Below, one piece after another: positions 22,221 to 34,329 of a DNA stretch of 64,000 nucleotides. The position numbers were made by a program, and so were the translations under genes. The DNA comes from Capra hircus (taxonomy: Eukaryota; Chordata; Mammalia; Artiodactyla; Bovidae): positions 53,619,591 through 53,683,590 of the forward strand of contig NC_030811.1 of NCBI RefSeq assembly GCF_001704415.2. The letters run 5' to 3'. The stretch's first letter is position 1. Every line of letters begins with the position of its first letter. The notes under the pieces are model-generated. The model was not told the DNA's origin, ran no database searches, and saw nothing but the letters and a program-made list of their open reading frames with translations.

Positions 22221-22325
22221 AAGCACTTTTATTTATTTTTTCACACATGGAATCTGATGTAATAATATACACAAATGAACTTACAAAACAGAAACAGACC
22301 TACAGATACTTCTGTGGAGAAAGGT
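22221..22325 (+). repeat. L1 3' UTR fragment
   Basis: Sense match to the artiodactyl L1 3' UTR: 'acaaatgaacttacaaaaca' followed by 'gaaacagacctacagatac'. Confidence 0.55.
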
Positions 22326-23099
22326 TTGTGAACCTGCACACCATCTTTAGGATTCATGGACAGGTTTTTCAATGAGAAAAGAGTCCAATGCGGTAGCCAC
22401 ACATGTTCCTTCCTGGCGGGCTGCCTCCTTGACTCAGCAGCCTTGTCTTTCCCTCAGTCTCTCAGGGAAACGGTGAGCATGGGTGGCTACATTCACTAAA
22501 TCCAACCTGATTTGCATCCTTCTTTTCTACTATTCATCTAGCTTCAGACTTCCTGTTCCCGAACATTTTGAGTGGGACACTCATTCAAATATTTATTTTC
22601 AGACCTTTCTAGCTATGAGAATGCAGTTTTGCTTTCCTAAACCATCCTCTCTGGTTAATTACAAGACTTATAGGGCTTCAGAAAGGACAAAAATAAATAC
22701 GCAAATTTTTCTAAGAAAGAGTTATAGAACTTCATTCATTACTCAACAAATTTTACTGACTCCCTGAGAACAATGCATGATCCAGACACATCTGTACAAC
22801 CATATCACCTGGTACTTAAGGAACAGCCACAACCACTACAAAATGCAGCAGGCGGCGTATCCTAGTTAACACCGTTTTGCTGTTGCTATTGTTGTTTAGT
22901 CGCTAAGTTGTGCCTGACTCTGCAGCACCATGGACTGTAGCATTATAGGGCTTTATAACTGAGGAAGTACCGTCATAGCCATAATTTCATGTGATCCATA
23001 CAAAACCTGTGTGTAGCAGATGCTTTAGATTATTATTTCTATGGCCATGCTCCTTCAGTAGGGGACTTTGCAGCTCCTCCCGTCAAGATATGGAGTCTA
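22326..23099. other. Intergenic, with a Bov-A fragment at 22875-22945
   Basis: 22875-22945 is a short antisense Bov-A piece ('ttgttgtttagtcgctaagt', 'gcaccatggactgtagc'). The rest is AT-rich, with no gene seen. Confidence 0.5.
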
Positions 23100-23243
23100 G
23101 GCACTTCCCTGGTGGTCCAGTGGCTAAGACTCCATGCTCCCAATGCAAGGAGCCAGGGTTCAATCCCTGGTCAGGAAGCTGGATCTCACATGCCAAAACT
23201 AAGACCCGGCACAGCCAAATAAATAAGTCTATTTAAAAAAATG
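23100..23243 (+). mobile_element. CHR-type SINE
   Basis: Complete short CHR-2-like copy: 'cttccctggtggtccagtgg', 'tgccaaaactaagacccggc', and an (AAAT)n end. Confidence 0.88.
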
Positions 23244-23326
23244 TTAAATCTATTTCCTAACCCTTTGTCTTTGGGCTCATTTCTAGTGTCTTGCTTTGGC
23301 CAACAGAATGTGATAGAAGTGATATT

Positions 23327-23539
23327 GGGCTTCCCAGGAGGCTCAGTGGTAAAGAACCCACCTGCCAAGGCAGGAGACTCAGGAGATGCAGGTTTGATCC
23401 CTGGGGTCAAGAAGCTCCCCTGGAGGAGGAAATGGCAACCCACTCCAGTGTTCTTGCCTGAAGAATCCCATGGACAGAGGATCCTGGTGGGCTCCAGCCA
23501 TGGGGTCGCCCCAATCTTGACTTAGCAACCGAGCACAAG
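23327..23539 (+). mobile_element. Bov-tA SINE
   Basis: Sense copy flanked by GAAGTGATATT before and GAGGTGATATT after (10 of 11 identical), which supports a target-site duplication. Confidence 0.9.
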
Positions 23540-23565
23540 TGAGAGGTGATATTAGGCCACCTCCA

Positions 23566-23945
23566 GGTATATTAGTCTGCTCAGGCTGTCATAACCAAAC
23601 ACCACCGACTGGGTGGCTTCAGCAACAGAAATGTATTTGCTCACAGTTCTGGAGGCTAGAAGTTCAAGATCAAGGTGCTGTCCCGTTTGGTGTGTGGTGA
23701 GACCTCTCTTTCTGGCTTGCAGACCTTCTCATCTTATCCTCACACAGCCTTTCCTCTGTGCTTGTGAATAGAGAGAGATCTCTGATGTCTTATAAGGACA
23801 CTAGTCCTAGTAGATTAAGGCCTTACCTTTATGACTTTATGACTTTATTCTTTATTACTTCCTTATAGGCCCTATCCCCAAACATAGTCAAATTGGTGAC
23901 TGGGGCTTCAAAATATGAATTTGAGGGGGGACACAATCCACAGCT
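23566..23945 (-). repeat. MaLR (MLT1/MST-type) LTR, antisense
   Basis: Opens with 'tattagtctgctcaggctgt' and 'accgactgggtggcttcagc' and continues through 'cttataaggacactagtcct' to 'gaatttgaggggggacacaa'. This is the reverse complement of a mammalian MaLR LTR. It predates the ruminant repeats around it. Confidence 0.8.
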
Positions 23946-23999
23946 CCAGGACTAGGTCCCAGGGGGCCTTGTGAGCTTTGATTATCTCTCAGAAATTGT

Positions 24000-24240
24000 C
24001 TACAACTTAAGACAAGCCCAGGCTAGTCAACTGGAGAGAAGAGACTTCAAGGAGCAGGGATAAGCTGTCTCCCTGAGACTACCAGAGAGAGACCAACTGC
24101 AGAAGCAGGAGAGGGCCTAGATGAGACAGAAGCACCTAGCTAAGCCAGATCAAATGTGACCCGCAGAACTGTGGGCAAAATTCATTGCTTTAAGCCACTA
24201 CATTTTGGATGGTGTGTTGGGCAGCCAAAGCTAAGTAATG
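24000..24240 (+). repeat. LTR fragment of MaLR/ERVL type, sense
   Basis: Ends with 'ctttaagccactacattttg' and 'agctaagtaatgtcacag', matching the 3' part of an LTR of this class on the + strand, opposite to its neighbour. The subfamily is not determined. Confidence 0.55.
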
Positions 24241-24929
24241 TCACAGATATTACTCTGATTCCCATTTTGTTGATGAGAAATGGAATCTCAAATCAAGTGA
24301 TCGCTCAAGGTTCTATGGTGAGTGACTACTAAAACACTGCATCTTCTGAATTCGAATCTTAGCTTTCTCCATTGTCCTCTGATTTTACACCATAAAAGAT
24401 GGACTCGGAGTCCATAGATATAGACACATTGATGTAGGCCAATTTATGACCCTTTTGCTGGCTGGACTTTAGAGTGGGTGAGTGTGTATGAGCATGTGTG
24501 CCTGTGTGCACACGTACCTGCCTTTCCTCTGGAGGGTACAGACCCAGGATTTATCAGGTATTTTATTCCAAATGAATAGTTTCATTGGCTGTGATAGATC
24601 CAGGCCCTACATACTTATGTCAGTGTGCCTGGACTAGCCTCTGGATAAAAATGACAATGAGCTTCAATACGCTCCTACTGTGGACCTCAAAGAGGATATT
24701 TCTGAAACCCTTTCTTGAAATGCTGAATAGAGGTCAGAAAGAAAGCAAAGCTGCAGAGAAACCCTCACTGAAATGAAAGATGATTGCTATTTGAGAAGAA
24801 TGAAAGAAAGGGCCAAAAAGAGAGGCTTGAGTCATGAGACACCACCACCCCCCAGAAGGACTTCCCAGGTACCTGTTTTAACAGTCATATCTCCTAGTCT
24901 GCTATTGCAAAATCTCAGGCTTATTTCCA
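24241..24929. other. Intergenic, with a weak MIR trace
   Basis: 24255-24330 resembles antisense MIR ('ttgatgagaaatggaatctc'). 24475-24515 is a short GT-rich tract. No gene is recognised. Confidence 0.4.
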
Positions 24930-25510
24930 ATATTTTGCTCTTTCAGATAATGCTATATAGATATTTTGTATACAGACCATTTTGCACCTGAGTAAATTTT
25001 TTTGTAAAGTCAAATCTTTGAAGTAGGCATTCTGGATCAAACAATATATCCTTCACATTCCTATAGGTAAAATTTAGAGATATTGTCAAATTGCCACTGT
25101 CAGGGCTGTGCCAATTTATACTTCACCAGCAATGTGTAAGAATGACTCTCTCCATAGCCTCACCAAGAGAATATTACCAAATTTTTGGATTTTAACTATA
25201 AAATAGATAAGAAAAAGTATATATTGACAGCAGTTTTAGTTTGCATTTCTTTTCTTATAAATAAGCTTAAGCATCTTTTGGAACATTTAATTTCTGTCTT
25301 TTATATGAACTCTCTGTTCACATCCTTTATCCATTTTTCTATTATGTTATTAGTTTGTTCTTTAATCATGAGGTATATGCTAGTCTTGACTAACCAGACT
25401 GTTCTTAATTACATTTTACATGACATTATTAAACTATTGTATTCTTTGACTTTCTTGTGTTATATTTTATATGTAGGGTTTAGGGAGAGGAGATATTATA
25501 CATTTCCTAC
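24930..25510 (-). repeat. L1 3' region, antisense
   Basis: Antisense L1M order: 'gccaatttatacttcaccag', 'ttttagtttgcatttctttt', 'gaactctctgttcacatcct'. The 114-codon open frame here is an antisense translation of L1 and has no coding meaning. Confidence 0.7.
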
Positions 25511-25644
25511 CGCACTGTTGATTCTCTAAGTACAGGACTTATGAATTGCATTTACTTCTTAATTGCTCTATTCCAGTATGAGTCCAAGTAATAATTCATC
25601 ATCAGTAACTACTTGGCTTACTGAATGTAGTTACCCTACCCTAC

Positions 25645-25775
25645 AGCCCTTAGAGGGTTGAAGCCCTGCCAACGCCTTGATTTCAGACTTTCGGCCTCCA
25701 GATTAAGTCTGTGTTGTTTTAAGCCACCAAATTGATGGTAGTTTGTTACGGCAGCCACCAGAAACTAACAGCCCT
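25645..25775 (+). repeat. MaLR LTR 3' end, sense
   Basis: 'ttgaagccctgccaacgcct', then 'tgttttaagccaccaaattg', then 'gtttgttacggcagccacca'. This is the 3' portion of an MLT1-type LTR. Confidence 0.7.
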
Positions 25776-26489
25776 TCACACCTTTTGTCCAGTCTCTGCC
25801 AAGTTCCCTAAATACATGCTATTCAGCTGACTGATTGTGAGAAGAGAGGGGGTAATGAAGGAGATTCAGAAGCGCAAGAGAGGAGGGTATATACGGGGCT
25901 GGGTGTCGGGGGGAGGATGAAAAGAGAAGAGAGAGGAAAAGGAGGAAAAGAGAAAGAAAAAAAATGAAACAAAAAAAAGAAAAAGCGGTAAGGGTGGGTT
26001 GGCATCTGCTCAGACATTTGACCTTTTTCTGGGTCCTCATCTATCTCCACAGGGTGTCCCTTCTCCTCTCCCTCAGCCTCTCCCAGCCCCTCAGGCATTT
26101 GGCCTCACTAAGCAAGTTCCTTTTTATACTCTTTACATTTTTTGTCCCGTCCCACGTTTCTGGTTTCCAATCTGCAGGCACCAGTGGGTAGGCTAGAAGC
26201 CTGAGCAGAGACATGTTCACCCTGAAAGCTCCCCTCCACCATCCACCCCATCAGTCACTCTTAGCCATTCCAGCATCTGGGGACTGGGGCATCCCGGGTC
26301 TCCAGGCAGGGCATTCCAAATCTACAAGCACCCGCTTGGAATGCTTCTGAGGTCACAGCAGCCCACTCTTTCCATCGCCCACAACACAAGTGAGGGAAAC
26401 AAAGGAAGTAACCCAGAATGGCTAAGTGGGCCCTCTGAAAAATTCCAAAGGCGGGAAGAAGGTTGTGATTAATATGCCATTTCATCTTC
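25776..26489. other. Purine-rich and unique DNA
   Basis: 25845-25985 is a strongly purine-rich strand (G/A tract mirrored as CT-rich open frames). 26040-26480 is GC-richer unique DNA without a recognised gene or repeat. Confidence 0.4.
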
Positions 26490-26646
26490 TGTGGGTTCAA
26501 TCCCTGGGTCGGGAAGATCCCCTGGAGGAGGACATGACCACCCACTCCAGTATTCTTGCCTGGGAAACCCCATAGACAGAGGAGCCTTGTGGGCTACAGT
26601 CCATGGGGTTGCAAAGAGTTGGACAAGACTGAGAACACACACACGG
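26490..26646 (+). mobile_element. Bov-tA SINE, 5' end missing
   Basis: Begins in the middle of the head ('ggttcaatccctgggtcggg') and ends with (CA)n after 'ggacaagactgagaac'. Confidence 0.88.
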
Positions 26647-26995
26647 TGCTTTAGACATCTCTGTACTGCCTCTAGTGGTCGCCAGCAGTTGTGTTCCCCT
26701 AAAGGATCTCATGGCTTGTAAACTCCTCTCCCAGTTTTTAAAATTTTCTCTGTGTTTTTTAATTAGGAATTTTATTTATAATTATATTTACATAGAAAAA
26801 GATTTAAGTATTTTTAGAATCAGTTCCATTTTTTTCTTTTGTGATTTCTATTTTTTTAATTATTTTAAATTTTCATTCCATGAGTTTTGAAAAATTATAG
26901 CATGGTGTAACAACCATCACGGTCAGGATACAGACAGTTCCTTCACTCCAAAAATTCCCCCATGCTGCAACTTTATAGTCAAACCGACTCCCCAG

Positions 26996-27250
26996 ACTTC
27001 CCTGCTGGTCCAATGGGCATTCTGGGTTTCCTTTGTGTCCCCTGCCAAAGCAAGGGACACAGGTGTCCTGGTCTGGGAAGATTCCATGTGCCGTGGGGCA
27101 ACTAAGCTCGTCTGACACAACTGAAGCCTGCACACTCTAGAACCTGTGCTCTTCAGCAAGAGAATCCACCGCAGTGAGCAACCCACGCGCTGCAACTAGA
27201 GAGCCGCCCAGGCCCACCGCAGCTAGAGCAAGCCCATGAGCTGTCAAAAA
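26996..27250 (+). mobile_element. Long CHR-type SINE inside L1
   Basis: Full-length CHR-1-like copy: 'acttccctgctggtccaatg', 'gccgtggggcaactaagctc', 'cgctgcaactagagagccgc'. The flanking L1 resumes afterwards. Confidence 0.85.
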
Positions 27251-29630
27251 CAAACCATTGTTTTAAAAACCACTCCCTGCCACAAACACACCCTTAAATC
27301 ACAGTAAATAACTTTTGATCTTATTTCTATTCCTACAGTGTTATTTTTTTCCCAGATTTTCATATAGTGGAATCATGCAATATGTAACTTTTTGAGCTTT
27401 GTTTCTTTCATTTTACATAGCATATTTGATAAACATAAGGTATCAATGATTTTGAGAATATTAATAGTTCATTCATTTTAATTCCTAAGTCGTATTTCAC
27501 TTAATGGATGTACCACTTTATCCATTGCCCAAATTTCAGTTGCTGCAGGTTTTTGTAATTATGAATAGCACTGCTACAATTATTTGAATATAGGTTTTTG
27601 TGTAAACCTATGTTTTCATTTCTCTAAGATTAATACATAGGGGTAAGCTTGCTACATTTATATGGCAAATAGAAGTTTAACTTTACAAGAAACTGATAAA
27701 CTGTTTTCCAAAATAGCTGTACCATTTTTATTCCCATCAGTAGTATATGGGAGTTTCATGCACTCCACATTCTTATCAGGACTTGGGACTCTCAGTTTTT
27801 GTTTTCATATTACACATTTGAAAATGTGCGTAAAGGTATCACATTGTGGTTTTATTTTGCATTTCCCTAATGACCAATAATGTTGAGCATTATATTTTGT
27901 GTTTATTTACTATCTCCTTTGGTGAAGTGTCTGTCAAATCTTTTGCCCATGTTTTTAGGGATGTTTGCTGTTGTTGTTGAGTTATAAAAACTTTTTATAT
28001 ATTGTAGATATAATTCTTTTGTCAGATATATGATTTGCAGATATTTTCTCCCAGTCTATATCTTGTCTTTCATTCTCTTAATAGTGTTTCAGTACACAAA
28101 CACAATAAATTTAGTTCTTTTTTTATTTTTTTATCTGTATTTTGTAGTCTTTAAGCATGCAAATTCTGCCAATATTTGTTATTTACACTTAAATATTTCA
28201 TTTTGGGGGCCATAGTAAGTGATCTTGAGTAACTTTTCCTTTTCCTTGCCTTATTGCACTGACTAGAACTTCTAATATGCTTCTAGATAGGAATGGTGAG
28301 AATCTTGTTTCAGTCTTGAATATTGTTCCAGTATGAATGCAAAAGTATTATTCTTCACCATTATATATAATTTACAACACATAATTTATAATATCTAATT
28401 ATGTATCATTTAGCTTTAAGTTTTAGGAGATGCTTTTTATCATATTGAGAAAAGTCCCTGCTAATCCTAGTTTGTTGAGAGTTTCTATCATAAATATAAT
28501 TTTATTTGTCACATGATTTTTTCTATATAAATTGAAAAAATTGTGTAGTTTCCCTTTTTCAGTCTTCTTTAGTTGATGTAATCCACATTACTTTTGGAAT
28601 GTTGAAGTAGCCTGCCTTCTTGGCCTTCACCCCATTTTCTCATGATGCTGTCTTTTGCATGTGTTGCTAGGTTTAACTTGCTAAAAATTTTTTTAGAATT
28701 TTTGAATATATTCATGAGAATTGTTGGTCTATAGTTTTCTTACGTCTTTGCTGGTTTTGGTATCAGAGTAGTATGGAGCTCATAAAATGAGTAGAGAAAT
28801 ACTCTCTCCTTTTCGATTTTCCTAGAAGAGCATTTGTAGAATTGGTATTACTTCTTCCTTAAATTTTTGGTAGAATCCACCAACAAGCCATCTGAGTCTT
28901 GAGTTGTCTTTGTTGGAAGGTTTTTAACTACAAATTTAATTTCTTTAATAGATATATGACTAGTCAGAATACCTAATTTTTTTGTATATGAGCTCTGATA
29001 GTTTGTGTCTCTCAAGGAATTGGTCCTTTTCATTTAAGTTGCTGAATTTATGAGCATAACGTTGTTACAGTATTTCCTGATTATCCATTTAATGTTCACC
29101 CCTTCTTTGTCCAATTTTTGCTTTTGGAATAATACTTTGTGTCTTCTCTCTGTTTTTCTTGACCATTCTTGCTACAACTTTATCAATTATATTGATCTTT
29201 TAAAAGAGCCAGTTTTTGGTTATACTGACCTCCATTGTTTTTGTGTATTCAGTTTTCTTGATTTCTCTTCTCATCTTTATCTTTTTCTTTCTTTGCTTTG
29301 GGCTTAGCTTGCGCTGCTTTTGCTTATTACTGAAGATTACTGATTTGAGACATCCCCCTCCCAATATAACAGTAATTGCTACAAATTTCTCTCTAAAAAC
29401 TGTTTTAAGTTCATTGTCCAAATTTTGATATGCTACATTTTTCTTGCCATTCAGTTCAAAATATTTTCTAACTTCCTTTGAGATTTTTTGTCCCACGGAA
29501 TATTCACAATATTTCTAAATATTGTTGTTGTTTAATTTCTAAATATGAGGGGATTTTCTAGATTACTATTACATTTTAGTTTAATTTTATTTTAGTCCTG
29601 ATTTCAATTCATTTGAAAGTGTGTTACTTT

Positions 29631-29840
29631 GGGCTTTCTCAGTGGCTCAGATGGTAAAGAATCTACCGGCAATGCAGGAGACACGAGTTGGATCCCTAAG
29701 TTGGGAAGATCCCTGGAGGAGGAAATGGCAACCCACTCCAGTATTCTTGCCTGGAAAACCCCACGGACAGAGAAGACTGGTGGGTTAGTCCATGGGGTCA
29801 CAAAATAGTCAGACGTGACTTAGCGACTAAATAATAACAA
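29631..29840 (+). mobile_element. Bov-tA SINE inside L1
   Basis: Sense copy: 'gggctttctcagtggctcag' to 'agacgtgacttagcgacta'. L1 sequence reads through its flanks. Confidence 0.9.
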
Positions 29841-30306
29841 AGGTTTGCTTTACGGCCCAGAGTATTGTCTTTTTTGGGTGAATGTTCTGTGTACACTTGA
29901 AAAGAATGTGTGTTCTCCTGTTGTTAGGTAAAGAGGTAGAGACTGAAAATGAAGATATTTCAGTTCAATGAAGCTGCTTGAGCGTGTTATTTATGACTTC
30001 TATCATTTTGATGATTTTCTGTGTATAGTTACTCTTGAACAACGTGAGGGTTAGAGTCACTGACACCCCACTGAGTAAAAATCTGAGTACTGCTATCTCT
30101 GCCTCAAAACACAAAAGAATAGATAAATGACTCACCCAATGGCAGGAAGCCAAAACAGTTCAGATAAAATCAGGACTCAAACCCTAGTTTTTTTGATTCC
30201 ACATATTGTGATCTCTTACTGAATGCAAACTTTCCCCACACTTAGTTAGTTAAAGATCTTTAAAATGAAAATACAGGTGATGTGTTTTTTTTAATCTGCA
30301 TATAAA

Positions 30307-30477
30307 TCAGTTCAGTTCAGTGATTCAGTCGTGTCCCACTCTTTACAACCCAATGGACTGCAGCATGCCAAGCCTCCCTGTCCATCACCAACTCCCAGAG
30401 CTTACTCAAACTCATGTCCATTGAGTTGGTGATGCCATCCAACCATCTCATTCTCTGTCGTCCCCTTCTCTTCCTGC
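30307..30477 (-). mobile_element. Short BovB 3' end with clean target-site duplication
   Basis: 171 bases of antisense BovB, tail first. It is flanked by an 11-bp perfect duplication, CTGCATATAAA at 30296-30306 and 30478-30488. The insertion is extremely 5'-truncated. Confidence 0.92.
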
Positions 30478-30583
30478 CTGCATATAAACGGACCTATACA
30501 ATTCAAACTTGTGTTGTTCAAAGTTCATTATCTGTCCCTCCCTACCAGGATGCAAGTGTCCTAAGTATAGGACTTTGTCTTCA

Positions 30584-31287
30584 GTTTAGTTCAGTTCAGT
30601 CACTTAGTCATGTCCAACTCTTTGCGACCCCATTAATGGCCTCCCTGTCCATCACCAACTCCCGGAGTTTACCCAAACTCATGTCTGTCGAGTCAATGAT
30701 GCCATCCAGCCATCTCATCCACTGTCGTCCCCTTCTCCTTCTGCCCCCAATCCCTCCCAGCATCAAGGTCTTTTCCAATGAGTTAACTCTTCACATGAGG
30801 TGGCCAAAGTATTGGAGTTTCAGCCTCAGCATCAGTCCTTCCAATTAGGATGGACTGGTTGGATCTCCTTGCAGTCCAAGGGACTCTCAAGAGTCTTCTC
30901 CAACACCACAGTTCAAAAGCATCAATTCTTCGGCACTCAGCTTTCTTCACAGTCCAACTCTCATATCCATACATGACCACTGAAAAACCATAGCCTTGAC
31001 TAGATGGACCTTTGTTGGCAAAGTAATATCTCTGCTTTTTAATATGCTATCTAGGTTGGTCATAACATTCCTTCCAAGGAGTAAGCGTCTTTTAATTTCA
31101 TGGCTGCAGTCACCATCTGCAGTGATTTTGGAGCCCAAAAAAATAAAGTCTGACACTGTTTCCACTGTTTCCCCATGTATTTCCCATGAAGTGATGGGAC
31201 CGGATGCCATGATCTTAGTTTTCTGAATGTTGAGCTTTAAGCCAACTTTTTCACTTTCCTCTTTCACTTTCATCAAGAGGCTTTTTA
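30584..31287 (-). mobile_element. BovB 3' part, antisense
   Basis: About 700 bases from the tail ('ttagttcagttcagtcac') to the RT thumb region. TGTCTTCA occurs at 30576-30583 and 31295-31302 as a probable 8-bp target-site duplication. Reverse-strand frames (30783-30980, 30947-31303) contain LKLNIQKTKIMASG and GYESWTVKKAECRRID, the C-terminal end of BovB ORF2. The catalytic YADD region is missing because of the truncation. Confidence 0.92.
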
Positions 31288-31302
31288 TCCTGAGTGTCTT
31301 CA

Positions 31303-33132
31303 TGCCTGATCTGACCCATAGTCAGTATGCAGTAAATAGATGGCGGATGAAAGAAGATGAAGCAAAACACCATTCTCTTGTATATTTTAAAGAAGTTGAT
31401 TTGCAATAATAGACCGTTGAAATATCCAAGAGTACATGAAGGATTTTGAGATCATCTAATCGGGGGTTATCAATCTTTTTTTTCTCTGAATATATCTGAA
31501 GGAGACAGAAAAAGCCAAAGTTACAGATCTCAACTGGAAGGGATGCCTTTGCTGGCAGGAATGTCAGAATAAGAGGGAGGAGAAGGACCTAGGTAGAGTC
31601 TATGGTGTGAGGAACGCTTCCAGATGATAGCTTTTCTCAGGATACATGTTTGTTCTTGCTCTTCTTTTCTAAGCTCCTTCCACTCCTACTTCCAAAGCCT
31701 CTTTGAAAAATACCAATCTGGTCCACCTCCTTCCTTTTAAAGACAGTAACTCTGGAAGATTAATAATTTTCCCAGAGTCAAGAAGTGAGTGGAAAAGCTG
31801 AATTAGAAACCAGTATCCTGACACTGTCATATAGGATTAAATTAGAAGCACTAAGAGTCCAAACTGTCAAAATCCATATCTTTAGAGAAGAGTTTTGCAC
31901 AAAGATTTGAGGAGTGTAGTACAAAACCATGCTTAACAGAATTTGGAGCTTACACTGCCATGGGCTCAAATTCTGCTGTGTGATCTTGAACAAGTTGTTA
32001 ACTTCATTCAGTTTCACTTCCTCATATGTAAATTCTGGATTTACTTGAATATTCAATAGCCACCTAAAACTCAGCCCATCAAAAGTAAGTACTCTCTTTT
32101 CCCCCACTCCAAAACCTGCTCCCACTCCCTTGTTCCTAATTTCATTAAATGTCAACTGCATCTCCCCCAAATCTTTCTCCTCAATCTCCCTCCTTTGAGA
32201 CCTATCAAATCTACATCCTAAATGTTTCTCAATTCAAATCACATTTTATTCATTCACATTATCACTCTGCTAGTATTAATCATTTTTTGCTTTCATTTTT
32301 GCCAAATGACTGCAAGCTTTCCAACTCATTTGATTGCCAATGGTCTTGCCTGCTCCCATCATTCATCTACACATTTCAGTTTCTCAATGCGGCTTTCATG
32401 GCAGCTCAAACTTTCCTGCCAAGCTTGTGCTTTCTTTCGTCCATGTTCATACTCTCTGCTCCTGCAACATTGAAAAACTGTCAGTCCTTTTGGAAGCATC
32501 ATGCATACTCCATCCTCTGGATATTTCTTCAGCTCATTTTTCTTCTGGGAATACTGTTGAATTTTTGTGTGTGTGTATGTGTGTGGTCAGTTCATTTTTT
32601 TATATCTGTTTTGATGTCAGTTCATCCAGAGAGTCTTGTGTGACACATACCTTCTCTTTATGCCTCAATAAAATCTGGGTCAGACATCCTTCCAGTGAGC
32701 TTCTATAACACACATACTTCTCCCACACAGCCCTCACCACACTATATCATAACTGTTGATCTGTTTACACCTCGTCACTAATCTTAAACTCTTAAGGTCA
32801 GGGATCATGCCTCCCATGTACACTGTTATATCTTAGGTGCCCTACAGGTAGTGGCACATAAGGGCTACGTAACAAACGATATCTATTGTCATTATCATCA
32901 TTATCATCATCATCAAGACTAAATAAAGTTGTGATTTACATAAAATGCTAAGCATAATGTCTGCTTGATAGCAACACATAGTAATTTTAATTATTTCATA
33001 TTCTTATTTTCTTCACCAAAATTTAATATTTCTGAGCATATATATATATTATAATAAAACTCAAAGCAGAACACAATTCCGTCTCTTGGGCATTTTATTG
33101 TAAGGTAACATGTAATAAAAATATAAATACTT
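31303..33132. other. Intergenic, with L2-like remnants
   Basis: 31303-32140 shows nothing I recognise. 32150-32885 holds L2-like traces, clearest at 32735-32880 ('ttaaactcttaaggtcaggg', 'gtagtggcacataagggcta'). 32567-32584 is a (GT)n run and 32888-32915 an (ATC)n run. The 164-codon + strand open frame at 32149-32643 covers pyrimidine-rich repeat DNA and is not a gene. Confidence 0.45.
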
Positions 33133-33147
33133 AGTATACATGTATAC

Positions 33148-33411
33148 TGGAGAAGGCAATGGCACCCCACTCCAGTACTCTTGCCTGGAAAATCCCATGG
33201 ATGGAGGAGCCTGGTGGGCTACAGTCCATGCGGTCACTAAGAGTCAGACACAACTGAGCGACTTGACTTTCACGTTTCACTTTCATGCACTGGAGAAGGA
33301 AATGGCAACCCACTCCAGTGTTCTTGCCTGGAGAATCCCAAGGATGGCGAAGCCAGGTGGGCTGCCGTCTATGGGGTTGCACAGAGTCGGACACAACTGA
33401 AGTGACTTAGC
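33148..33411 (+). mobile_element. Bov-A2 SINE
   Basis: Two Bov-A units in tandem (each starts 'ctggagaaggcaatggca' or 'ctggagaaggaaatggca'). A perfect 15-bp target-site duplication, AGTATACATGTATAC, lies at 33133-33147 and 33412-33426. This is one of the youngest-looking insertions in the window. Confidence 0.95.
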
Positions 33412-33426
33412 AGTATACATGTATAC

Positions 33427-34052
33427 ATGGATGTACTAGTGACTTTTCCCGTCAAATTCAGTGATGTTCTTGAGGATGAGCAAAAACATGACTGGAAGTT
33501 CTCGCAGTCTTGATTCATATAATAAAGATCAAATATTACTCTATGCATTTAAAAAATTCTTTCCGTAAACAAATCATTTAAACTTTAACTACTCCTTGAC
33601 GATACCAAGAAAAAATACACTCTTAGTTGATAAACAGCTTGTAATAGGCATTCTTATCTTTCCTAATTCTCTAACTTTGAACACAGTATTGAATGGCAAA
33701 GGTCTTATAATAAGAATTGTTCCCTCTTCTATAAAGTTGGGAGAGGCAAGCTAATTATGATTATGTTTTAAGATAATACAAGATCACTAAGGGACTCAAC
33801 TTAAAATACTGACTAGCTGAAGCAGAAAAAGATTAGCTTAATCATTTAGCAAGATTTCATTTTCTTCGGACTAATTCTAGAAATATACTTAAGACAAATA
33901 ATTTTCTTTCAGTGGGAATTAAAACGTGAAAGAAATATTAATTTTCCCTCTGGGTAGATTCTGGGAGGAATTATAGATTTTAGATTCACAGTGAGTGCCA
34001 CAGTTTTGGGTTTGTTTTTTTTTTTTTCCTAATTAGCAAAATTAAAAGATAA
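33427..34052. other. AT-rich unique DNA
   Basis: No repeat or gene is recognised over about 600 bases. Confidence 0.4.
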
Positions 34053-34172
34053 GGGAATTCCCTGGTAGTCCAGTGGTTAGAGCACTGCACTCTCACTGTC
34101 AAGGGCCCGGGCTTGATCCATAGACTGAGAAATAAAACCCACATGCCGTACAGTGCAGAAAAAAAAAAAGAT
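34053..34172 (+). mobile_element. CHR-type SINE
   Basis: 'gggaattccctggtagtcca' head with an A-rich tail. The flanks share AAAAGATAA. Confidence 0.85.
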
Positions 34173-34329
34173 AAAAATGTCATAAAACTCTACTTCTATA
34201 TAAAACTTAGTTTATTTCACAACAAACATTGCACATTGAATATTAACAAAAATTTTGTTTTTTATTGGTTCAATTCCATGAAGTAAAGTTACATGGCCTG
34301 TGGTCTTGATCTTACATACCTGGCATTCT

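Larger units (their letters stand above)
26885..30025 (-). repeat. Long antisense L1M element, split by two SINEs
   Basis: Reads on the reverse strand from its 3' UTR (26885) through the ORF2 region to about 30025. Diagnostic + strand blocks: 'cacggtcaggatacagacag', 'aatcatgcaatatgtaactt', 'tgacctccattgtttttgtg'. Reverse-strand translations 28848-29033 (contains VVKNLPTKTTQDSDGLL) and 29200-29496 (contains KLSPKQRKKKIKMRREI) match L1 ORF2 and are decayed. A CHR SINE at 26996-27250 and a Bov-tA at 29631-29840 interrupt it, and the L1 continues on both sides. About 2.7 kb remain. Confidence 0.85.

Noticed and set aside
25185..25529. 114-codon hydrophobic frame as a membrane protein
   Set aside because: It is an antisense translation of an AT-rich L1 3' region.
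26666..26680. CTCF motif at 'ctgcctctagtggtc'
   Set aside because: One base is missing between the two halves of the core, so the match is poorer than the one at 51351.
32149..32643. 164-codon + strand frame as a gene
   Set aside because: Pyrimidine-rich L2-like DNA with low-complexity runs. Another long frame overlaps it in a different phase.
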